Positions 28,513 to 38,737 of a DNA stretch of 64,000 bases are shown here, piece by piece. This DNA comes from Eukaryota sp. TZLM1-RC (taxonomy: Eukaryota > Metamonada: BaSk clade). The stretch covers positions 434,001-498,000 of the forward strand of contig JAUPSS010000011.1 in NCBI GenBank assembly GCA_040285825.1, in the 5' to 3' direction. The translations under genes and the position numbers were made by a program. The notes under the pieces are model-generated. The model ran no database searches. It had not been told where the DNA came from and saw nothing but the letters and a program-made list of their open reading frames with translations. How positions within the stretch are numbered: the stretch's first letter is position 1; each line of letters opens with the position of its first letter.

Positions 28513-30579
28513 ATGGCAAATCCAGAGTTGCCACGTCGAGGGCGTGTACTCCCCTGGGAGTTTAACCGTCGTGAGCAACCAATAAATGACAGCAAGACGA
28601 CAGTTCCAGCAAGTGCTGCTCAGTTCTTCTCTACTGCAGCTCTTGTTTCAATGGAAAGACAGTTTCGCTATATTCGAACTGTCACTGTGCTTACTGCCCG
28701 GTTAGCACAGCTGTTCGTCCTGCAATATCCGAAAATGGCTTTCTGGTTATATCAACAACAGTTTTGGTATCAATGTCAAGACTTTGTAATGGTACCTCAT
28801 CCGACTGTGAGACGCCCATTCGAGAATCATATGGAAGTGTACCGCGCACTATATGATGTCTCTTTCCGACCTGGCTGGCCGTTTCCTCCTATTGGCTTTC
28901 AGAAGGGAACCGACAGCTGGTGCCACTCTGACATTAGAAGCTTTCGCGCACTGCAAATGGCGAACAGCTTTTGTCAAATACTTACTGATGGCCCTGTCTC
29001 CTGGAAGCTGAACTTCTTCCGGACAATGGCTACCTTCTTTGAGTGCCCTTGCCCAAAGAAATATGCTTCATTAGTGGTGAACACGACTGCAGCCACTATT
29101 CCTGACTCTTTGTGCGCATGGTATGATGAAGGTCACCATGAGTACATAATGGACCTATTTATTCAGCAGGTTGCTGACCCTCATCGTTTTGACGCTATGT
29201 TGATGCTGGACAATGTTGATCTCAGTCCAGACAACATCACCTTCTTATTCACTGCTGAGCTAAATATTTTATCCTTTCTGGAAAATATTGCATCTGACAC
29301 CATGCGAAGAAATGCCGTGTCCCCATCCCCCAGCTATTCACCTGGCTTTATCTCTTTTAGTCAACAACTGGAAAAACATTTTCTCTCTTTTAATGCCAAC
29401 CGCTGTCTGCTGAAAGATCCGTTTGCATTTTTCAGAAAAAAGAAGTATCTGACTTACACAATCAGTTCAGATGCTGTTTCAATCCGCTTCACTTTTTCTT
29501 TTGCCCCCAAAAAAAATAAGAATAGCCCGACAGCCAGAGAATTGGCAACCACCATAGCCAGTGGGGAACTCGATATACCTGCAAAGAGTCGAAAGCGAAA
29601 CTCTAGACCTCAACTACAGGTCCGTCCAAGGCAACGTCGAAGAACTGACGACGCCTATGAGCCTCCGCCAGTTGATCCTGTGCAATTGATCCTAAACACA
29701 AAAATTTGTGTGGTTATTCAATTGGATCAAGAATTGATAATGACAATGTTGATCATCAACTTTCGGGCCTTGTTCTGAAATCCAAAAGCAAAGAAGATCA
29801 TTCACCCACCGGTCCTGACCCATGCATCACCAAATTGCTATTTTGCTAAGAATTTACACAAATATCTTAATGAAGTAGCAATGCCTTTGATGTGGGTACC
29901 GACACAGGAAGAAATCAGCAATCCCGACTTCCGTCCGAGAACTATACTAGACCAACTGCTGATAAATGGAGATCGCCGAGCCCTGCGCCGCAACAAGTTT
30001 GATTTCTTTATAAGAAGGCAAAAAAGAATAATGGGATTAATTGAAAAAATTAAACTAATGGCTAATGGAAGAGAAACCATAATTTGGTTTGGTAGTGGAG
30101 GTGATGGGCCATCAAGACAAGCTGTGAAAACCCCAAGGAAGCGCTTTTTGAAGGAGATTCAGAAACATTTTACATATGTGAAGCCTAATGGAGATGAATT
30201 CTACACATCTGCCAAAACGAATTGCTATAAGGTATTCAATCAAAAGTTGTATCACGATGATGGGAGGGTGAACAATGATAAGTTTGTATGCCCTCAATGT
30301 CAGACACTCTGGTCGAGGGACATCTCAGCTTCCAGAAACCAACTGGAGATTGCCATAAGTGAGCACTACTACAATGAAAGACCTGAGGCGTTCCGGAGAC
30401 CACGTAGATTAGTGTTTTTCCATGTATTGCGTACCTGTACGCGTATTGTGATGTTGCTGCTTTAACCATCATTTGATCGTGATATCATATAGTGATAGAT
30501 CTAAAGTAAGCTTAACGTCTATCAAGATTGCATGAATTGGTCAAAAGCCAGAAGTGCGTTTTGATAGAAATTCACAGTA
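28513..30579 (+). pseudogene. Fanzor lineage A, most complete copy, two frameshifts
   Basis: A 421-residue frame from ATG 28513 holds the N-terminal and recognition part (MANPELPRRGRVLPWEF; GPVSWKLNFFRTMATFF; YTISSDAVSIRFTFSF; RELATTIASGELD). At about 29680 the frame slips just before RuvC-I: the other frame reads AIDPKHKNLCGYSIGS, with the Asp codon at 29688-29690. A second slip near 29800-29845 leads to the 3' part ending at about 30465 (RRNKFDFFIRRQKR, IIWFGSGGDG, GDEFYTSAKTNC, CPQCQTLWSRDISASRN, RPEAF). The 3' noncoding end to 30579 is the same as at 22862-23031. The whole aligns along its length with 41564-43418 (-). The nuclease is dead unless the slips are assembly errors, but the guide-RNA-like end may still function in trans (inference). 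Confidence 0.8.
30429..30442 (+). repeat. Hairpin in Fanzor lineage-A right end
   Basis: GCGTAC, CT, GTACGC: a perfect 6-bp stem, kept also at 22881-22894. It lies shortly after the coding part in the conserved 3' noncoding block. Confidence 0.75.
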
Positions 30580-30937
30580 AATCCACTTTTTTTTCAAAGA
30601 ATTGTTCGTTCTTGACTTCGCTATAGACGTAACTCAGACAGTTTTCGTGAGGATGATTGTGTTCAAGATGACTGTATTTTTGATCTGTAGATGTCCTTTA
30701 TTTGAAAATGAAGTAAAGTAAATTCTTGTTCCTATTTATTTGTTGACTTTTGGAAACCCAAACTGTAGTCCCGATACTTGATTGTGATTATCTTTTTTTT
30801 GAAATTTAAATCACAACACCAGTATAAAAATAAACCATTAAAAGATCACTCAACCATGTTTACCCAGATCAATGAAACACAAAAAAAGAGTACAAGTATT
30901 AATTAGATAAAATTGATTAATTAAAGGAATCGAAGCA
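30580..30937. other. intergenic, nothing recognised
   Basis: AT-rich spacer between the right end of the Fanzor element and the coiled-coil gene. Guide sequence, if the element is read like other TnpB-type systems, would start at 30580. Confidence 0.5.
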
Positions 30938-32038
30938 TCACTTTCCCCCTTTTAGACTATCAATCAAATAATTTTGACCTTGTAAACGTGATTTAACATG
31001 GTCTAGTTCCTCATCAAATGACCTCTTCATCCCAGACATTTTCATTTCTAAACTTTTCTTTTCTTTCTTACAAATACTTAATTCAGTTTCCAAATCTGAA
31101 ATCTTAGTAAGGTACTGGTCAACGGAAGTCCTGTGCTTGTCCTTTAAACAATCATTTTGAGTCTTAATTCTGACATTTTCCATTTTAAGTCGTGATAATT
31201 CAGAAGAAACCCTGTCGAATTTGGCTTCTAACTGCATTCTTTCCACTTCAAGTTTACTGGTTTCCCTATGGTAACGAGTTTCCAGTTGCTCCTTCTCACT
31301 CCTCATCATCATTTGAGAGTCGTATTGTTGGTCATCCATAAAGGAAGTTATTCTGGAAAGTCTCAGTTGGAGATCTTCAATAGTACGTTGACTTTCGTTG
31401 ACTCTTGCCTCAAAACAATCCCGTTCTAATCTTGCTTGGTCTACCATATTCACAGCTTCCTTCATTTGGGAAAGTCTTTCAGATTCACGATTTTTGAGCT
31501 TGTCAATCTGATCTTGTAGTGATTGGCATTTTTGGTCGGCTTCATACTCGGTGTTATAGAGTTTACGTTCAAGTTCCATTATGGAATTTCTTGAAGATTC
31601 TAGTTGACTGGTGAGTGATTTATTTTGACCTTGCAAACGTGATACGTCACGTGACAAAGAGTTAATTTCTGAGTCTTTCTCCTTTATGGTTAGGTGCTTG
31701 CTACCCCCAGCCTCTTTAAATGTATTGGCAGTATTCACGGCTTCTTCAAGCTGAGAATGAAGGCTTTCGATCTCCTCTTCCAATTTTTCAATGTAATGTG
31801 ATTGAGATTGTATTTTGTGACGCAAGGAAGAGTTGGCAGTCGTGAGAGAGGCGTTTTCATCAATGCAATCATCGAGTTTCTGTCGAAGTACATCAATGTG
31901 GGATAGATACGAAGTAACAGATGAGGGTTGTGGGTCTAAGGGTGGAGATGCAGGGCGATGTGGAGGTGTAGGAAGCGTCAGTTCCTTTACCTGTTTTATA
32001 TGTGATGAGTGAGGTCCAAAATGAGATCCCCTTGACAT
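30938..32038 (-). CDS. Long coiled-coil protein of unknown function
   Basis: The first ATG is 32038 (MSRGSHFGPHSSHIKQVKEL), giving 366 residues; upstream codons in the frame start only with TTG. After a Pro/Ser-rich N-terminus (to about residue 45) almost the entire protein is one heptad-repeat coiled coil, e.g. HIDVLRQKLDDCIDENASLT, HYIEKLEEEIESLHSQLEEA, FDRVSSELSRLKMENVRIK. No catalytic motif or membrane segment. Such proteins often serve in the cytoskeleton or in basal bodies, but nothing in the sequence decides this. Confidence 0.8.
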   Translation of the reverse strand: MSRGSHFGPHSSHIKQVKELTLPTPPHRPASPPLDPQPSSVTSYLSHIDVLRQKLDDCIDENASLTTANSSLRHKIQSQSHYIEKLEEEIESLHSQLEEAVNTANTFKEAGGSKHLTIKEKDSEINSLSRDVSRLQGQNKSLTSQLESSRNSIMELERKLYNTEYEADQKCQSLQDQIDKLKNRESERLSQMKEAVNMVDQARLERDCFEARVNESQRTIEDLQLRLSRITSFMDDQQYDSQMMMRSEKEQLETRYHRETSKLEVERMQLEAKFDRVSSELSRLKMENVRIKTQNDCLKDKHRTSVDQYLTKISDLETELSICKKEKKSLEMKMSGMKRSFDEELDHVKSRLQGQNYLIDSLKGGK

Positions 32039-32766
32039 CAGCTGGTTCAACAAAATGTCAAATAGTGGGATTGATGAGGATCTTCAATGTATTGTAAATT
32101 CAATAAATTCATAGAATTAAATTCTTTTGTGATTTAGGGTTCCCTCAACCTACGAATTATTCATTTTACAAAAAAATGCCACGTGGGAAGACAACGCAGT
32201 AGGGTACAACATGTTTAAACATCCATTTTTCATTTATTATTCTCATTACTTCAAACTATATCTGATTTTGATTTACCCTCTGTATATCCAGCATTAAACC
32301 ATTTGTCATCAACTGAACCACCTTAAGTTTCATTTGAACCATTATCAGAAGTACTGATCAGTCCAAGGAAGACTGTCATTAAGATGTTATTTTGGAATGG
32401 TTGACGTCATAATTATTTTTACAAAATATTCATTTTTAAAAGAGAATTACTTTATTTACTATTTATTTCGTGAAATCTCTCCAAGCAATGGTTGATTTCC
32501 TTGGTTAAATTTGCTGATACATTGTGGATATTTTTGATTGGTGGTTGAAGATGATGGTTATTTTTTCCTTCTATAAACACAAAGATTTTGAGCACCACCA
32601 CATGACATTGAATGTATGAAGTTCATTTAATGAGAAACATCGTTTGTAATTAACTTCTAGTTAATAGTTAGTTCATATTATTGGGTTCTTTTTACCTCGG
32701 TCTCAGCTGCAGGTTTTCACATCATTGTCTGCACTTCATACACTGTTGCTAATCAAAACAGAATCA
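32039..32766. other. divergent intergenic region, about 730 bp
   Basis: Separates two divergently transcribed genes. AT-rich with no ORF I would support. The last 40 bp before ATG 32767 are open in the frame of the next gene but have no ATG. Confidence 0.5.
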
Positions 32767-33324
32767 ATGAATGCTTTTTTGTCTTCATTTCTACCCTCTC
32801 ATGTACCAGATGTTCTAAAAGAAGAACTCTTTGGTGCCATCAAGGCATTGCATACTGGATCTATCAATAGTGAGGGTCTTTCAACATTTTTGGAGCAATA
32901 CTATTCAAAGCTTGCAAATCTTGGCATTCAGCCATATTATCCAGCTAGGGAACTATTCAATTATCTTATACGACAGTCTAGACAAGCTCATAGGCCAACA
33001 TCGACCCCAACAGATACAACTCAACCACGCAGAAACTCCTTGAATAATCATCCTTATGTCCAAGTTTTTAGGAGTATGTGCAATCAGACTTTCTTCACTG
33101 GAAAACTCAATAGGGATGCCGTTACTATCCTAGACAGAGCTCTAGACTCTTTGTTCGCTAAGATTTTTCTTCAATGTTTGAAATACATGGAAAGTAGGTC
33201 AGCTACATGTGGCAGATTAACTGACCAAGAAGAGAAGCTGATTACTTGGAAGGAGCTTGAACACGTGCTCAGTAACGAGTTTCCGACATTTTATTCAATA
33301 TGGGCCTCTCTTGAACCAAACTAA
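32767..33324 (+). CDS. Hypothetical helical protein, 185 residues
   Basis: The first ATG in frame is 32767 (MNAFLSSFLPSHVPDVLKEE). I do not recognise a family. Residues 1-75 are helical (LFGAIKALHTGSINSEGLST), followed by a polar linker with TSTPTDTTQPRR and a second helical block (ILDRALDSLFAKIFLQCLKY) ending in EFPTFYSIWASLEPN. No signal peptide or membrane segment. Codon use looks like that of the neighbouring host genes, and it is not part of any repeat in the window. Confidence 0.6.
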   Translation: MNAFLSSFLPSHVPDVLKEELFGAIKALHTGSINSEGLSTFLEQYYSKLANLGIQPYYPARELFNYLIRQSRQAHRPTSTPTDTTQPRRNSLNNHPYVQVFRSMCNQTFFTGKLNRDAVTILDRALDSLFAKIFLQCLKYMESRSATCGRLTDQEEKLITWKELEHVLSNEFPTFYSIWASLEPN

Positions 33325-34249
33325 GTGTATCGCTTGGTTTCTTTTGGTTGTATATTTGACACTGGTTTTTGTTCTTGGAGAGGTAACTTTCTTGAATTAT
33401 AAGTTTGTTCTGACAATTTTGAGACAGTTATCATTTAAGATTTAATAATTGACGTTCTTCTGGTTTGACAGTACTGTTTTCAAATAAAACACTTGTTATG
33501 GGTATTATTTTCAAACTGAAGCTTTTTTTAAAAGAGTTGGTAAGACAAATGACACTTTGATTTGATTTTAATAGGTGATTATGGTGGATAATGAAGTGTT
33601 ATTCAGTTGAACAATCGATTAATAATTCTCTGAATATTAACTCGTTGCTGACTGTTGGTTATTTTAAATTCGTGCAAAAGTGGTTCTACTTCAAAAGACT
33701 GAAGCAATTATGAGTCATTTGATGTCCTTCCCCCATAGTTCGAGAATTCATCTCAATAACTTAAGCAATTTCTTAACTGTGCTGTTAGAAACACTGTTTT
33801 TGACATGGTAAATATTCAAAAATCTCGTCTGTCCAAGAAGTGTTAGAATTGTCTCTTTTAACAATTGTAAGCCGAGGCGTTGACATTATCAGTGTATTTC
33901 ACTAAGTGTTTGACATTTAACCACTTTAAGAGGAGCATACTTTCTTTGAATTAATTTTCGTGTTTCAGAATGCAAAAACTGAATATAGGAATCTCAAACT
34001 TGAGTTATTGAATGCCTGTACTTGATTCTTTTTCATTTTAAAAGAACATTTTCCCCAGTTGAAACCCCAAAATTCAATGTATGAATATAACTACGATTTT
34101 TAATTTTTCCATTTAAATGATTTTTCAGTTCAATTACTCAACTTAGTCACCTGGATTCATTTTTAAGCCGGATTAGAGTTGGAAAATGAGACGAAAACAT
34201 TTCAGCCCTTGAACTATCAAACGAAAAGAAATTAATTAAAAATAATTAG
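33325..34249. other. intergenic, about 925 bp, with a trace of retrotransposon
   Basis: AT-rich. Around 33775-33815 the plus strand resembles the VRDTVFNMAQ segment of the third retrotransposon subfamily (45310-45345), with stops. The rest is unrecognised. Confidence 0.4.
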
Positions 34250-34490
34250 TAATTTGAATTACACTTTGAAACAATAAATCAGTATAAATTACCCGAATTT
34301 CTCGTTCATTCTTTATTCTTATTGTTTCAGTTTTTCAAACGGTTGAGAATGAGTTTCGTCAAAAAATAGATTAGACTTTCTGATAAAAGATACATTGGTC
34401 CCATTGTCCACAAAACGGCTAAACAAATTGCCATTTGAAGTGAGCATCTTCATCATTATGTTGACATTGGTTGAACACTTTTGCCTTGAA
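34250..34490 (+). pseudogene. Fanzor lineage B N-terminal remnant
   Basis: DNA-level similarity to 56810-57060 (shared words around ACACTTTGAAACA, AAATCAGTATAAATTACC, CTAAACAAATTGCCATT). The frame is fully degraded. It runs up to the left target duplication of the MULE at 34501. Confidence 0.55.
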
Positions 34491-34509
34491 CTTTTTTAAT
34501 TATAATTAT

Positions 34510-35257
34510 GGGAAAAGTACACATCTACCCATTTTTCCAAAAAGTGGAACACGTCTACCCACCACAATAAAGTGAACACATCTACCCACTTTTTTACTGA
34601 TAGGACTTCTTTGCAGATTGGACATGACAACAACCTCTTCCGTTGTTGCTGAATCAACTATAACTCTCAAACATAACGACACCGATTATCTCTTGAAAAT
34701 CGGTTCCCTGGCTTCGATGGAAATCATAAAGGAACTGATTCGGCTAGATTGTGTCCAGAGCAGTGCCTATTGTGTCTACAAAAAGTCTGAACATACAAGA
34801 ATTTATGCTCGTTGCAAAAATAAAAGATGTACGTTTGAATGCTATGCTACACGACCTAAATCCGCTTCTTCAACAACTCCTTATGAGGTTAAGCAGTATA
34901 AAGCTCATTCCTGTGATGGTAACCTAACTTCTTCCTACAAGATTCTTCCTGCTTCCACAGATTACCTTGCCTCTTTGACATCCATTCGTACAAAAATCTT
35001 AATTGAACTTAGTTGAAGATCAATTGAGATTAGGGAGGTTTATCGTATGCTTAACATGTCCATAAACGGTTTATTTGATGTTTGAGATGAGTTTGGTGAA
35101 CGTACCAAGTAATTAAGAAACACAAACATGATTACATCATCAAGCAAATCGGGATGGATAAGTTTCCTTAAAACAATTGGGTACAGAAGTACCAAAAAAT
35201 TCAGCAGTGGGTAGGTGTGTTTCACTTTTCAAAAAAGTGGGTAGGTGTCCCTGACCC
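34510..35257. mobile_element. Mutator-like (MULE) DNA transposon, 748 bp, with TIRs and 9-bp target duplication
   Basis: Imperfect terminal inverted repeats of about 52 bp: both ends read inwards as GGG, then ACAC.T..CTACCCA, a T run, AAAAGTG, AACAC and CTACCCAC. Perfect 9-bp direct repeats TATAATTAT flank it (34501-34509 and 35258-35266), the target-site length typical of Mutator elements. The left end holds a further internal CTACCCACTTTTTT repeat. Inside is only the N-terminal part of a transposase-like frame, so it is a non-autonomous deletion derivative. Confidence 0.9.
34624..35016 (+). pseudogene. MULE transposase N-terminal fragment
   Basis: ATG 34624 gives about 130 residues. The pattern YARCKNKRCTFECYAT, then about 20 residues and a YEVKQYKAHSCDG segment is a C-x4-C...H-x-C zinc cluster of the WRKY/GCM-like sort found at the start of MULE transposases. 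The DDE catalytic domain is absent; sequence to 35230 is closed by stops. Confidence 0.7.
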
Positions 35258-35329
35258 TATAATTATTTATTAGGTTTCCATAGAAATTGCACTAATTCAA
35301 ATTTGTATTTCACTGATTCCTAATTGAAA

Positions 35330-35705
35330 TCATACAGAGGCGTTAAACAAGGATCTCTTCAATTTTGTCTGGCAGTTTATCCCATTTTATTATAAGTTAC
35401 ATCAATGGTACCTTCATTAAAGATGATTACCGATATGAATTTTGTAGTTTTAATAGGTGACTTGAGTTTTGTAAAACTTGGAATTTTATGTTTCAAGTAA
35501 TTATTCAACAAAATTGGCCTTGGACTGAACCTACTCAAATGTGTTTTACTTTCAAACTCTCCAGTTTCTACAATAGTGGATGGTATTGAAATTCAAGACA
35601 AGTTATATTCAACTGATGCTATTCGTAATTTGGGTTCGTTCTTGGGAAATAATGATGAAGTTAGCAAAGAATTGTTTGATAAGGTGGATTCACAAATTCA
35701 AAGAT
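35330..35705 (+). mobile_element. Retrotransposon reverse-transcriptase fragment, plus strand
   Basis: Reads RGVKQGSLQFCLAVYPILL, then stops, FVVLIGDLSFVK, NLLKCVLLSNSPVS and DAIRNLGSFLGNNDEVSKEL, matching the palm and thumb of the family reverse transcriptase. The YMDD box is lost. Confidence 0.65.
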
Positions 35706-36985
35706 AAAATTTTTACCACCTTTAATAAAAGCAGCTTTACAAAGGTAGCTTGATTTATGAAAATCAACACCACCAAAATCTGTACCACACAGAATGTGAC
35801 TTCGTAACTGAGATGCATCAATTTTTAATAATTTGGCTAAAAAATTGGTCCTTTGTTCCTTAAAAATACGAGAAAATTGTAAAAAAATAGACGGTGATGT
35901 TGATCAGAAAATATGAGTAAAATTATCAGAATAACAAATTTTTAGAAAAAAGAATTTCAATTGTTCTTCAATATTGAAATTCTCAATTGATTCTAATTCA
36001 TTTCCAAATTGAATCAATAAATTCGAAAGTTGGCTTTTGACATCATCAATATTTCCGCGATAATAACCCAAAAAACAAAAATCCAAACCCAAAAAACGAA
36101 AACCAGACTGATAGTAATTGATAGAGGGGACATTGACGTCATTAATAAACAAACCAAATGGTTCATTGCCAATAATCAGACATTTGGCAATATTTGATGG
36201 AAGACCAATATCTTCATAACGCTGTTGAATAAAATTTGCTATTTTTTTGGGAACTAAAATAGGAGCAATGAAAGAGATGTCATCCATATATGCTACAATA
36301 TCTATTTCTGGAAAAATTTCTTCTAATTCACACATTAAAGAATCAATTGCCAAACAAAAGAAAGAGGGACCCAGAGGATTTCCCTGTTTAACACCTGAAG
36401 AAGAAAGCAGGTCAATGTTTTCATAGACCATTGTTGATGATTTTCCATAAAAGGAATAGAAAAAAGACTCAGCTTCGGAAAATGTTTTTGCAACAAAGAG
36501 AAAATGGAAAAACGGCGAAACGGTTTTTACAGAAATAAAAACATTTTTAAAGTCTGGATTAAAAATGTAATTAGAATTACTAGAATTAAAGAATACATCA
36601 GACGGAAGGGCAGCAGCAGAAGCACCATCAATTGTGTTGATTCCACGTTGAAAAAGGATGACAAATTCTGGCTTTTTTCCCAATTATCTTAAAGACAAGG
36701 GAAGCAAAAATTCTGGCGAAAGATTCTCCAATTGCAAATGGACGAAATTTGGATGGATTTTCCTTGAGAGCAATTAAACGAGCACTTGTAATCTCATCAG
36801 GAATTTTAATTTTCAAGGTAAAAAGAGTGTTGAAAAAGTAGACGAGGTCATCATCAATTTCAGGTCACTGTCCAGCAGCTGACTTAATCATATCAAAATT
36901 CATCAAAAATGGGCCTGGAGTGTTTCCAACAGGCATATGATGAAGAAGTTTTGAAACCTCTGAAGTATTCACAGGATTTTTCAAC
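35700..36985 (-). mobile_element. Retrotransposon reverse-transcriptase region
   Basis: Best reverse transcriptase in the window. On the minus strand: NPVNTSEVSKLLHHMPVGNT (about 36960), SKFRPFAIGE, then a 259-residue frame (36683-35904) with SGVKQGNPLGPSFFCLAID and the catalytic VAYMDDISFIAP, the QQRYEDIGLPSNIAKC segment, FLGLDFCFLGY, and the linker that starts copy 12550-13994. Reverse transcriptases of this type copy the element RNA at the nicked target. One frameshift near 36660, an in-frame TGA near 36865, and the endonuclease half is missing. Confidence 0.85.
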
Positions 36986-36989
36986 CAAT

Positions 36990-37199
36990 ATTTTAACCAT
37001 TATCCCAACCAGATATCCAAGAAGCTAAAGCTGATAGAAATAGATTACTTGTTTTTATTGCTTTCCCATTTTCTCTAAACGGAAGAGTATCAGTAGAAGC
37101 AGGAACCGTTTTGAGTGATTTCCAGAAAATGGTTCAAGAAAAAACAATGAAAAGATTTGATATCTGATCATGGTGCGAATTCAATTTGCCATAACGGTA
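36990..37199 (+). mobile_element. Retrotransposon C-terminal remnant abutting the BRCT gene
   Basis: Matches RNTQLVFIAFPFSINGRLSV, FQKMVQEKTMKRF and RIQFAI of the copy at 45017-45853, ending just before the ATG of the next gene. The first ten codons of a longer BRCT frame (from ATG 37170) are retrotransposon sequence. Confidence 0.8.
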
Positions 37200-38255
37200 A
37201 TGGTAACTTGTCCTTTTTGCACCTCTACATCTCGTATATGCAACTCCGATCGTGACATTCTTTCGCACTTCACCTCTGCGTTGGATTCGTTACCCTTTGG
37301 GTTAGTACCTCAGCACTTCATATGCTCTTTTTGTTCCTCAAGCTTTACTTCAATTCACACTTTGGTTTCCCACTATACCCACTGCTCTTCTCCCAATACC
37401 CCTCTGCCTCTCATTAGCTTTAGATGCCTTATCTGTGGCCACACATCCCAGTCCACTAATCATCCTACTTGTACCAAAATATCTCCTGAAATACCTCATC
37501 GATCCTTTCCTGACATTTCAGATCAAAATCCACTACCACTTGACCTATCTGAAACACAACTTGAAGGAATGCTCAACGACTATAATGCCGCTCTGAGCGT
37601 TCTTCCCTCCACGTGTCACCCTCTCTCCCCCTCTTCAACACAGGCAGCAGGGTGTCAACTGCTGGGTTCCACTGTTTCCTCTCCTTGTATTCTCTCTACG
37701 GGTCTAACTAAGGAACAGCATGTGGAGCTTGAGAAAGTTCTTACCCTTTTAGGTGGCAAGTTAAAATCAAGGTGGTCAAGATCTGTAACTCATGTAGTCT
37801 CAACATTGGATTCAAATAGAAGAGCCAAAAGAACTATTAAATACTTGCAGGGGGTGGTCAGCAACTGCTATGTAGTTGGCTTTGATTGGGTTGAAAAGAG
37901 TTTGATTGCTAATCAGTGGGTTGATGAACTTCCATTTTTGTCAAGTGGTGATGCGACAGTCAACGGCGGTCCCTTAATTGCAGTTAGAAATAGTCGATCA
38001 CGAACACCCGGAATTTTCAGCGGATGGACATTTACTTTGAAACCTCCTTTTTTTGGTATTGATAGCAATGGAGTGGAAGGATTAATACTAGCTAGTGGAG
38101 GAAAGGTTGTAAAAGAAAGAGCAGATGGAAAGTTTCTGTTCTTGGTCGGTCAAAAAGATAAGGTTATTGACTGTGATCACGTGATGATTGATTGGTTCTT
38201 GCGCTGTTGTAGTGCTAACCAAGTTTTAGATACTGATAATTTTTCTCGATTTTAA
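37200..38255 (+). CDS. Zinc-finger protein with C-terminal tandem BRCT domains
   Basis: BRCT pairs bind phosphopeptides in DNA-damage signalling. ATG 37200 gives about 351 residues; the upstream ATG at 37170 lies in retrotransposon sequence and is rejected. N-terminus: Cys/His pairs CPFC, FICSFCSSSF, LVSHYTHC and FRCLICGH (about residues 4-95), like degenerate C2H2 fingers. First BRCT about 160-255 (ILSTGLTKEQHVELEKVLTL, GG.L....S.SVTHVV, NCYVVGFDWVEKSL), second about 270-350 (SGWTFTLKPPFFG, LILASGGKVV, HVMIDWFLRCC). Spacing is like BRCA1/BARD1 C-termini, but there is no RING finger. The Trp residues that mark BRCT helix 3 are present in both repeats. An ATM-like kinase, which phosphorylates such proteins in other eukaryotes, is encoded at 60-64 kb. 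Confidence 0.8.
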   Translation: MVTCPFCTSTSRICNSDRDILSHFTSALDSLPFGLVPQHFICSFCSSSFTSIHTLVSHYTHCSSPNTPLPLISFRCLICGHTSQSTNHPTCTKISPEIPHRSFPDISDQNPLPLDLSETQLEGMLNDYNAALSVLPSTCHPLSPSSTQAAGCQLLGSTVSSPCILSTGLTKEQHVELEKVLTLLGGKLKSRWSRSVTHVVSTLDSNRRAKRTIKYLQGVVSNCYVVGFDWVEKSLIANQWVDELPFLSSGDATVNGGPLIAVRNSRSRTPGIFSGWTFTLKPPFFGIDSNGVEGLILASGGKVVKERADGKFLFLVGQKDKVIDCDHVMIDWFLRCCSANQVLDTDNFSRF

Positions 38256-38737
38256 GTATTTCATTAATTTAATTTTTCTATTGGATGGAAAGATTATTTT
38301 AATTTATTTTAATAAATATTTATTTGTCTGAATATCAATTTAACAGAAACTCCCAACAAATTTATTAGTCTTGCTGATTTTGTTATGCATTCAAATCCAC
38401 ATCACCGACCTCATCCAAATCAAATTGTTGAATAAATTGATGACTTAAACATCCCACCTGTTGAATTTAATCCGTGCGTTCTAAACCAAAAAGATTTAGT
38501 TTTCTATAACTTCAAAAAATGTTCGTTCTCAAGAAAAAACCTCAATTTGTCTATCAGAAGCAAAGGTGATACGTATTATTTCACCAACGTGCTAACATTG
38601 ACAAGGTTACAAAAACAATGAATCAAACAATCTTATAGTCGTTATGATTTAAGAGTGCTGTCTGTCTGAACTTAAAGTTTTGATTTGCGAATTGAGAATG
38701 TTTCCCCTGAAAACCGCCACTTCCTCTTTTCTTCTTT
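38256..38737. other. intergenic, about 480 bp
   Basis: AT-rich. A degraded frame around 38350-38440 (FISLADFVMHSNPHHRPHPN) is not recognised. No repeat link to the rest of the window found. Confidence 0.4.
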
